This document shows positions 35,650-42,586 of a stretch of 64,000 nucleotides of DNA, piece after piece. The stretch comes from JAFAGX01 sp035623255 (GTDB lineage: Bacteria > Acidobacteriota > Terriglobia > Terriglobales > Acidobacteriaceae): contig DASPTU010000114.1 of NCBI GenBank assembly GCA_035623255.1, forward strand, positions 33,506-97,505, in the 5' to 3' direction. Made by a program: the position numbers and the translations under genes. Below the pieces are notes generated by a model. That model searched no databases and had not been told where the DNA came from. It was given only the letters and a program-made list of their open reading frames with translations. How positions within the stretch are numbered: position 1 is the stretch's first letter; each line of letters opens with the position of its first letter.

Positions 35650-37782
35650 ATGTCTACCCAGCCCCTAAACGCACTTTCCAAAGCATCATCGGCTTATCTG
35701 CGTTCGGCCATGCATCAGCCCGTTCACTGGCACGAGTGGGGCGAGGAGGCCTTCGCCGCCGCGCAACGCGAGAACAAGCCGATCCTGCTCGACATTGGTG
35801 CCGTCTGGTGCCACTGGTGTCATGTGATGGATCGCGAATCGTATGACAATCCTGAGATCGCGCAAATCGTCAACGAGCGCTTCATTGCCGTGAAAGTTGA
35901 TCGCGACGAGCGCCCTGATATCGACAGCCGCTATCAGGTAGCAGTGAGTTCCATCAGCGGGCAAGGCGGCTGGCCGCTCACGGCATTTCTCACTCCCGAT
36001 GGGAAGCCGTTTTACGGTGGAACCTACTTTCCTCCCGCAGACCACTATGGCCGGCCCAGTTTTAAACGAGTGTTGCTGGCAATCTCCGACGCATACCGCG
36101 AAAAGCACGGCGATGTCATCGAGCAAGCCAAATTGGTGGAAGGTGCAATCGCACAGGCCGAATCGCTCGCAGGAAAAGGAGGCAAGTTCTCTCCCGCGGT
36201 GATTAAAGTAATCGTGAATTCCGCCCTCAAGATGTTTGATCCCGACCATGGCGGCTTTGGAAGTGCGCCCAAGTTCCCCCATCCATCAGCCATTGACTTG
36301 CTCATCGATCAATATGTGCGTTCGGGGAACGATGAGCTTCGCCAGGCGTTCGTCACAACTTTGGACAAGATGGCGCACGGAGGTGTTTACGATCAACTAG
36401 GGGGCGGATTTCACCGCTATTCCGTTGACGAACGCTGGGTGGTGCCTCACTTCGAGAAGATGTGCTACGACAACTCCGAACTGCTCAAGAATTATGTTCA
36501 TGCCTACCAGGCGACAGGAGCTCAGTTCTTTGCTGATATAGCGCACGACATCATCCGTTGGATGGACGAATGGCTGAGTGACCGGGAACATGGCGGGTTT
36601 TACGCTTCCCAGGATGCTGACTTCTCCATGGATGACGACGGTGATTATTTCACCTGGACTCTGCAGGAGACGCGCGATGTTCTCAGCGATGAAGAAGCAC
36701 GGATTGCCTGCCCGTACTACGACATCAATGAAATTGGCGAGATGCATCACGACCCGGCTAAGAACGTACTGTATGTGCGGGCCTCAGTGGAGGAGATTGC
36801 GCGTCGTCTGAATTTACCTCAAGAGCAAGTTGACTCTCTTCTGCAGATCGCCAAGCAAAAAATGTATGCGGCCCGCCTCAAACGTCCTACCCCATACGTT
36901 GATAAAACGGTTTACACGGGATGGAACGCACTGTGCATCTCGGCGTACTTGGAAGCGGCAAAGGTGTTGAAACTGGATGAGGTGCGACATTTCGCCCTTC
37001 GATCTTTGGATCGTATTCTCGCCGAGGCCCGCCAGCCGGGTGGCGAAGTCCTGCATGTGCTGGCTTATTCAGAGAGTGGCGAAGAACGTGACGTCCCGGG
37101 CGTGCTCGAAGACTACGCCTTTACGGTGAATGCGTGTCTCGATGCGTATGAGTCGACGTCTGACCTCAGCTATTTCGATTTTGCGCGCCGTATCGCAGAC
37201 ACGATGCTGGAGCTTTTTTTCGATCCAAACGACGGAGGATTCTTCGACACCGGACGCGGCAGAGATGGGACGACACTTGGCGTCCTCGATACCGAACGCA
37301 AGCCCTTTCAGGACTCACCCACTCCTGCCGGCAACCCTGTTGCCGCAATCGCCCTGCTTCGCCTTCACGCTTATACCAACGATGAGAAATACCGGGTAAA
37401 GGCCGAGCAAACTATTGGGGCCTTCGCCGGAGTCGCAGGCCAGTACGGGCTCTTTGCTGCGACCTACGCAATTGCCGGAGTACATCTGTCGGAGCCGCAG
37501 ACGGAAGTTGTCGTGATTGGAAATGATGACTTGGCAGAACAGCTCTATGGTCAGGCCTTAAAGCCCTTCTCTGTCACAAAGGCAGCGCTCAGGCTCGACT
37601 TCGAAAAGATAGTCCCGCAAAACCTGCCACCCGCCTTGGCCGATACTCTTCCCGAGCTGCCGTCTGTGAAAAGCATGCAGACTGCAGCGCTCATCTGCTC
37701 CGGGTTCACCTGTCAGCCGCCAATTTCTGATCCCGAACAACTGGCCAGAAGCTTGGGACCAGATCGTACGGCCTCCAAATGA
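35650..37782 (+). CDS. Thioredoxin-domain DUF255 protein (YyaL/SPATA20-like)
   Basis: A 710-residue protein with an N-terminal thioredoxin-like domain (about 10-170) holding the WCHWCHVM motif in place of CxxC of normal thioredoxins, followed by a large alpha/alpha-barrel domain of six-hairpin type (about 190-690, with FPHPSAIDLL, DQLGGGFHRY and SQDADF motifs). The start lacks a clear Shine-Dalgarno: TACACT ends six bases before the ATG. Function in bacteria is not established; the C-terminal domain resembles N-acylglucosamine epimerase-type barrels. The reading frame is intact. Confidence 0.88.
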   Translation: MSTQPLNALSKASSAYLRSAMHQPVHWHEWGEEAFAAAQRENKPILLDIGAVWCHWCHVMDRESYDNPEIAQIVNERFIAVKVDRDERPDIDSRYQVAVSSISGQGGWPLTAFLTPDGKPFYGGTYFPPADHYGRPSFKRVLLAISDAYREKHGDVIEQAKLVEGAIAQAESLAGKGGKFSPAVIKVIVNSALKMFDPDHGGFGSAPKFPHPSAIDLLIDQYVRSGNDELRQAFVTTLDKMAHGGVYDQLGGGFHRYSVDERWVVPHFEKMCYDNSELLKNYVHAYQATGAQFFADIAHDIIRWMDEWLSDREHGGFYASQDADFSMDDDGDYFTWTLQETRDVLSDEEARIACPYYDINEIGEMHHDPAKNVLYVRASVEEIARRLNLPQEQVDSLLQIAKQKMYAARLKRPTPYVDKTVYTGWNALCISAYLEAAKVLKLDEVRHFALRSLDRILAEARQPGGEVLHVLAYSESGEERDVPGVLEDYAFTVNACLDAYESTSDLSYFDFARRIADTMLELFFDPNDGGFFDTGRGRDGTTLGVLDTERKPFQDSPTPAGNPVAAIALLRLHAYTNDEKYRVKAEQTIGAFAGVAGQYGLFAATYAIAGVHLSEPQTEVVVIGNDDLAEQLYGQALKPFSVTKAALRLDFEKIVPQNLPPALADTLPELPSVKSMQTAALICSGFTCQPPISDPEQLARSLGPDRTASK

Positions 37783-37786
37783 AAAG

Positions 37787-37808
37787 AGGCTGGCAAAAGA
37801 GCCAGCCT
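37787..37808. terminator. Hairpin between convergent DUF255 and small secreted protein genes
   Basis: AGGCTGGC (37787-37794) pairs perfectly with GCCAGCCT (37801-37808) around a six-base loop, starting four bases after the DUF255 stop. On the minus strand it is followed by CTTTTC. It probably serves as a terminator for one or both genes. Confidence 0.55.
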
Positions 37809-37858
37809 GCAACAAAGTTTAGCGCTAACGTTACGGTGAATAGCACTAGCTTACTTGT

Positions 37859-37993
37859 CTAGTGTCCTCCACCGGGCGGACGTACCGGCATCGGAGCGCC
37901 ATCCTCCGCCACAGCTATCGTTGGAACTGCTAGCGCTGTATACGTGCACCACAAACCTACCATCAGGAATAAAACCCTGAATGCACGCTTCAT
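37859..37993 (-). CDS. Small secreted peptide (44 aa)
   Basis: Starts at ATG 37993 with AAGGAGAA in good position upstream. The 44 residues comprise a signal-peptide-like N-terminus (KRAFRVLFLMVGLWCTYTALA) and a short mature part, VPTIAVAEDGAPMPVRPPGGGH, that ends in Pro, Gly and His. No family is recognised. A GC-rich imperfect hairpin (about 38012-38034, with G-U pairs) lies upstream of the ribosome site and might modulate translation. The frame extends upstream, but without signal support. Confidence 0.55.
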   Translation of the reverse strand: MKRAFRVLFLMVGLWCTYTALAVPTIAVAEDGAPMPVRPPGGGH

Positions 37994-38205
37994 GGGTTCG
38001 TTCTCCTTACACGGGTCCCCTGGGAGCGGAAACCCTCTTGTGGCAGAAATTATAAGTGGCGTGTCAAGTACGGCTTGAGCCGCAGGAGTGATCGCGGGGC
38101 GTGGAGAAAGCCCGGCGGGACACGAAGTCAATTTCTACTCAGTTATTTACGGGCAATACTCCGGAAGCTTTCTGGGCTGGCAACCACGTCTAAAAATGAG
38201 ACGAG

Positions 38206-39108
38206 CTATCGAAACGACTGTATTTTGGTGAGCGCCAGGGGTTCGAAGCTCTTGGGCAGGGAGGTTTTTCGCATGTAGCTCTCTGAGGAGAAAACATCCG
38301 CATCCTGGTCGCGGTGTTTTGAAAATGCGCGATCCACCATGCCCTCGAACATGGGAATGAGAGAATCGGCCGGGGCCGGGTGCTGTAAGTCACTGAGGCT
38401 TTGCTCCCAGCGCTGCGATACCAATGCGTTCTGCACCGCCTGACGGGAAGAACTCTTGTTAAGCGCGTATCCGAGCCAGGTTAAGATAGCGCAACAGTAA
38501 GACAGAGTCCCTATCACGCCGAGGGTCGATTCGTTAACCAGACCGCCAACGAAGAGCGCGCTGCCCGCCAATTCGGCGGCGGCGAACAACCCGAATCCGC
38601 ACGCGATGCCGAAACTGGGCTGCTTCCACGAAACTGCCAGGTAGCGGGAGAACACCAGCAAGAACAAAATCAGGCCGCACTGAATCACTCGCACGCAGCG
38701 TTGCATGGTTATAACTGCGAGCACGATTGGAGACTGTCCACTCGGACTGGCAACCGCCACCACCAAGGCCACAAAGATCATCACCAACGAAGCCCATTTA
38801 AACAGGACAGTGCCGAGATCCTTGAGTGTGTGATACGGGCGGAATACATCAAGGAAAATCTCGTGGATTACCTTGAAGCCGATGCCGAGGCTGATTGTCG
38901 CCCCAATCCAGTAAGTGTAGAAGTAGAGGTCATAGCTCCCGTATTGGTGAACCGGAAAGAGGACTCCAAAGTTGACGAGCTGAAAAACCACATAGGCGAA
39001 AAAGACGGGAAATTTGCGATGGAGCTTGCGCCAGACCATGACGGCAGCAAGGAGTAACTCCAAGATAGGGTGGGACATCCACAGCACGAGCTGGAGACTG
39101 GCGTGCAC
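38206..39108 (-). CDS. Multi-span membrane protein of unknown function
   Basis: A 300-residue integral membrane protein with six or seven predicted spans in the first 215 residues (for example LELLLAAVMVW, FFAYVVFQLVNFGVLF, ASLVMIFVALVVAVA, CGLILFLLVF) and a soluble Ser/Gln-rich tail. It starts with GTG at 39108 or the in-frame ATG at 39078; neither has a Shine-Dalgarno. I do not recognise the family. Neighbours (a small secreted peptide and a CBS protein on the same strand) give no hint of function. Confidence 0.65.
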   Translation of the reverse strand: MHASLQLVLWMSHPILELLLAAVMVWRKLHRKFPVFFAYVVFQLVNFGVLFPVHQYGSYDLYFYTYWIGATISLGIGFKVIHEIFLDVFRPYHTLKDLGTVLFKWASLVMIFVALVVAVASPSGQSPIVLAVITMQRCVRVIQCGLILFLLVFSRYLAVSWKQPSFGIACGFGLFAAAELAGSALFVGGLVNESTLGVIGTLSYCCAILTWLGYALNKSSSRQAVQNALVSQRWEQSLSDLQHPAPADSLIPMFEGMVDRAFSKHRDQDADVFSSESYMRKTSLPKSFEPLALTKIQSFR

Positions 39109-39313
39109 GGTTTTTGGCCAAAAATGGTGGCGGCAATCGCTGTCGCCGTTACGGTAACCTTAACAGCTTTGCATCAGAGGTCAATGAACCAAAGTAACGT
39201 AACGAAGGCATTACCAAAGGATATCAACGGGAGAAAGACGCACCGTAAGGGATATCACGGAGAGTTCACTCAATAAGCCGCAAGGGGTTAACTGAGGAAG
39301 GGAGGTATTCTAC

Positions 39314-39745
39314 TTACATCTCTGGAGTGGCCTGGATGTAGGCGCGCATCATCCGCACTTCATAATCCTTCTCGGTAAGGTCGTGCAGCAACAGGTCCCG
39401 CAAAGAGATAACGCCGAGGAGTTGCTTGCCCTCGCAAACCAGCAAGTGGCGAAAACCATGACGACGCATCAGCAGCATGCAGTTCTCCGGAGTCTCACTA
39501 GGATTCACGGTCAGTGGATCCTCTGTCATAACTTCTGCAAGAGGGGTTGTTCGGGGATCACGGCACTCGGCCACAACCCGCTTCATCAGATCCCGCTCCG
39601 AAAAAATGCCCACTAACAGCCCTTCCCTGAGTACAGGAACTGCACCGATGTTGCGTGTTACCATGGCCTGCGCAACTTCCAGCACGGTTTGTGCGCCCTC
39701 AGCCCGATACGTATCCTGATTCCTTATCAGATCGTAAATATGCAA
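39314..39745 (-). CDS. CBS-domain protein (two CBS motifs)
   Basis: The frame reaches an ATG at 39805, but a TTG at 39745 has AAAGGAGATGG seven bases upstream and gives a normal CBS start (MHIYDLIRNQDTY), so it is preferred. The 143 residues are a tandem CBS pair: the first around TVLEVAQAMVTRNIGAVPV, the second around EDPLTVNPSETPENCMLLM with GFRHLLVCEG. Paired CBS domains bind adenine nucleotides or S-adenosylmethionine and act as energy sensors; no catalytic domain is attached. The partner is unknown. Confidence 0.85.
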   Translation of the reverse strand: MHIYDLIRNQDTYRAEGAQTVLEVAQAMVTRNIGAVPVLREGLLVGIFSERDLMKRVVAECRDPRTTPLAEVMTEDPLTVNPSETPENCMLLMRRHGFRHLLVCEGKQLLGVISLRDLLLHDLTEKDYEVRMMRAYIQATPEM

Positions 39746-39861
39746 GTGGCCATCTCCTTTCGGCAGATGCGGGCGCGAGTATATGACGAAAACTTCCACT
39801 TGCATAGAGGGAAAACTCTGTACTCGTTTGGTTGGTTACCAACTGGGTATGCACTAGGGAA

Positions 39862-41259
39862 CTATGTGCGCCCCTGCAGAAACACGAGATATGAACACGA
39901 CCAGAGCACAGTAGGAACCGTGCCGCGCGCTCTGGTCGTAAAGATAATGTTGTAACCGTCAAAGGGATGCAGGTCATCCAGAACTGACCGGTCGGCTTGG
40001 GGCTGGACAACTGCCAGATAGGCCAGAAAGCCGAACAGATCCCGCCCGGCTGTGCAGCCGGGTGCCACGAAAGAGAGGTCTGCGTCCTCCGCTGCAAAAT
40101 GCCAACTCAACGAAGCCGCCAATGCCACCGCTTCTTCGTAGGTGTTCGCCGAGACCACTTCGCTTGCCGGATTGTCGAAAACAATTCTCAGCTTCCTCTC
40201 GTCCTCACGGCTAAACTCCCGCACCTTGAGTGACCTCGACTTGGCCGTTGCCTTCCAATCTACGTGACGGGCTGAGTCCTCCGGCATATATTCACGAATC
40301 CGATATAGATCGTATCCGCGACCACGTGCGAAGCCGGCAAACTCTCCGGTGATCAAAGGAAGCACCTCAAAAAACTCGTCCGCCGGCTCAATGCTCGGAT
40401 ACACCACGATCTCGCTTACTAGTGGCACGCGGCGCGTCTTGGTAAGGAAGGCGAAAGGGAATCGGGTCGCGATTCCAAAACCGTGCTGCCGGCAGATTCC
40501 ACGTTTATCAAAGCCCAGTTGCAACTCGGCCTTTACTTCGCTTTTGGGGGGAATGTAAGGAAAAAATACCGAGCCTTCAAAAATGGGCGTTGCCGAATCG
40601 TTGACAAATGATTGAGTTAATCGCTGTTCCTTGAACCTGATGAGTCGTTTCAAATGCCACCGTGTCGATGTCTTTGGTTCTTTCGAGGTGACAACATTCA
40701 CGGAGAACGAAGGCAGCCAGCGCCGTCGGTTACGCACTACAAGGTGGCCGATGGTGGCCCGTTTTGCAAACACGTGTTCGGGAAGATGGAGCTCTACCTC
40801 GAGATCTCGCAGGACTATCGCCGATGCAGCGCCCGATGCCAGAATCGCCGCCAACATCGCGGCGACGATGATATAGAGCAGGTTGTTGCCAGTGTTCAGC
40901 GCAGCAACGCCAATCAAGAGCACAATGACGATGTAGATGATTCCTACTCGGGTTACTTCATAATCGAGTGCATCCCGAAGGCGGGCTGCAGCCACGCGAC
41001 GGGCCAGGTAAGGCACGGTGGTGAGCCCGACAATCGCAGCCAGCACTAAGGCAGCTGAGGCCATGATCAGAGTCGCCCAGAGATTTCCGGATTCCCGGGA
41101 GACCGTGGAAAATAGCGCTGCCGCCAACGCAAGAATCAAACCCACAATTGCCAGCAGGAAACGCACCCAAATTTCTGGAATGTCGCCGTGCAGAAGGCGC
41201 GAGATCCGCCCAAAGGTTGAGCCCCGCTCGGCCAGGTTGACACGCGCCGTGTTTTGCAT
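39862..41259 (-). CDS. DUF58-family membrane-anchored protein
   Basis: A 465-residue protein with four hydrophobic segments in the first 160 residues (for example FLLAIVGLILALAAALF and LLYIIVAAMLAAILASG) and a soluble C-terminal DUF58 domain. The signature FARGRGYDLYRIREY(M)PED and HVDWKATAKS is complete (about 320-350), as in proteins usually encoded with MoxR AAA+ ATPases and VWA proteins. No such partner is adjacent. It is followed upstream on the same strand by an alpha/beta hydrolase gene, 43 bases away, so both may be co-expressed. Function unknown; a VWA-like fold is expected. Confidence 0.83.
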   Translation of the reverse strand: MQNTARVNLAERGSTFGRISRLLHGDIPEIWVRFLLAIVGLILALAAALFSTVSRESGNLWATLIMASAALVLAAIVGLTTVPYLARRVAAARLRDALDYEVTRVGIIYIVIVLLIGVAALNTGNNLLYIIVAAMLAAILASGAASAIVLRDLEVELHLPEHVFAKRATIGHLVVRNRRRWLPSFSVNVVTSKEPKTSTRWHLKRLIRFKEQRLTQSFVNDSATPIFEGSVFFPYIPPKSEVKAELQLGFDKRGICRQHGFGIATRFPFAFLTKTRRVPLVSEIVVYPSIEPADEFFEVLPLITGEFAGFARGRGYDLYRIREYMPEDSARHVDWKATAKSRSLKVREFSREDERKLRIVFDNPASEVVSANTYEEAVALAASLSWHFAAEDADLSFVAPGCTAGRDLFGFLAYLAVVQPQADRSVLDDLHPFDGYNIIFTTRARGTVPTVLWSCSYLVFLQGRT

Positions 41260-41302
41260 ACCCGTGGCCTTTTGCGGAGATTAACACTCGCGCATTTAGG
41301 CA

Positions 41303-42214
41303 TCAACTGTTCTCAATCGCATGCGCGGCTTTGGAAGGTGCAGATTGAGACGAGAGCAGAAAGCCACTCACAATTCGATTGAATTGCTCTGGTACTTCCT
41401 CATATGGAAGATGCCCTACTCCGTCGAGTATGACAAGTTCTGAGTTGCGAAGTTTCTGCTGCAACTGGAATGCTGACCGCGGGTCCACGGCCGCATCCAG
41501 TTTCCCCCAAACCACTAAGGTTGGGGTATCCGATATGCGGGCCAGAGCCGACTCAAGCTCATCGAGGTCGCGATTCCACGAGCGGAGTATAGCCAGCCCA
41601 TATCCCAGTGCGCCCGGGCGTCGCAAAGGCTTAAGGTATCCCTCCAGTGTGCCCGGCCTGATTCGGTTTGTATCTGCAAAAAGCCGTCGAAAATAAAAAC
41701 GCTGGAGGAGTGATGATCGCGGCAAAAGCTCCCGAAACAGCGGAGCTATTATAGGGCTGCTCAAAAATACGCTTAAACTTCTCCCGCGCGCGGACCACGG
41801 ATTCACAGGGTCCACCAGGATCAACCGTCGAACTCGCGACCGAGCCATTGCTGCGGTCATCATCGCCACGGCTCCGCCATGTGAAGTTCCCAGCAGATCA
41901 CAATCTCTGATGCCAACTGCATCCAAGAACCCGAGCACTCTTTCAGCACATGCGCGGAAACAGCAATCCATACCAGGGACAGGGTCGGAGTAACCGGCAC
42001 CTGGCAAATCAGGAGCGTAAACGGTCGAGATCCGAGCCAGCGATGGAATTGCGTATCGCCATGAAAACGAATATCCGAGCAGGCCATGAATTAGGAGCAA
42101 GGCAGGGCCAGCGCCCGCACGCAAGTAGCGCACCCGGGCGCCGCCTATGCTTGTTGAGAGATCTTGCACTGAAAGAGCTTGGTTATCGCACTCTGAATTA
42201 CCCACGCCGTCCAC
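41303..42214 (-). CDS. Alpha/beta hydrolase-fold enzyme
   Basis: A 303-residue alpha/beta hydrolase starting with GTG. It has the oxyanion motif LLLIHGLLGYSFSW, the nucleophile elbow LLGTSHGGAVAMM (Ser about residue 117), VVWGKLDAAVDP with the acid, and DGVGHLPYEEVPEQF with the catalytic His (about 272). This pattern is common to epoxide hydrolase, haloalkane dehalogenase and C-C hydrolase-like enzymes, and no substrate can be chosen. It lies 43 bases from the DUF58 gene and is divergent from the sensor kinase at 42587. Confidence 0.84.
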   Translation of the reverse strand: MDGVGNSECDNQALSVQDLSTSIGGARVRYLRAGAGPALLLIHGLLGYSFSWRYAIPSLARISTVYAPDLPGAGYSDPVPGMDCCFRACAERVLGFLDAVGIRDCDLLGTSHGGAVAMMTAAMARSRVRRLILVDPVNPWSARGRSLSVFLSSPIIAPLFRELLPRSSLLQRFYFRRLFADTNRIRPGTLEGYLKPLRRPGALGYGLAILRSWNRDLDELESALARISDTPTLVVWGKLDAAVDPRSAFQLQQKLRNSELVILDGVGHLPYEEVPEQFNRIVSGFLLSSQSAPSKAAHAIENS

Positions 42215-42586
42215 CGATCGATTCCTCAGGACAACCTTTTGCGATGAGCAGCACTCTATCTAATTGATATCGCCTCTGTCGCTTCTGTGAGGGGAGGGCT
42301 TTCGGCTCTCCCTTCTTTTTTCTTTGGTATTGAGGGGCAAGAATTGCCGTCCCTCTATTTAAATGGTTCAGAAACATCCCACAAGAACACGATTCTAGCG
42401 AACGCAGGTCCGAAGCTGGACTGATGGCGACATCCACGATGTTGCTGAACCGGGGAAAAGGTAAACCTATTACAGCCAAGTGGTTACGGTTTATCAAAGG
42501 ACTGCTTCCAAAATACATATTTTTACCCGGGCAAGAACTCTATAATCATGGAAGCCGCTGTAGTTAAGCAACTTAAGGCCGCTCCT
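42215..42586. other. Divergent intergenic region with an orphan terminator
   Basis: About 370 bases with no supported gene. It holds a forward-facing intrinsic terminator (42290-42325) with no forward gene before it and a perfect TATAAT (42541-42546) near the kinase start. The rest is AT-richer than its surroundings; I see no recognisable riboswitch. Confidence 0.5.
42290..42325 (+). terminator. Intrinsic terminator with no forward gene upstream
   Basis: AGGGGAGGGC (42290-42299) pairs with GCTCTCCCTT (42305-42314) with two G-U pairs, loop TTTCG, then CTTTTTTC. The T-run is on the plus strand, so it ends forward transcription, but the closest upstream gene is on the minus strand. It may end a small RNA or act as an attenuator in a long kinase leader. 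Confidence 0.65.
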
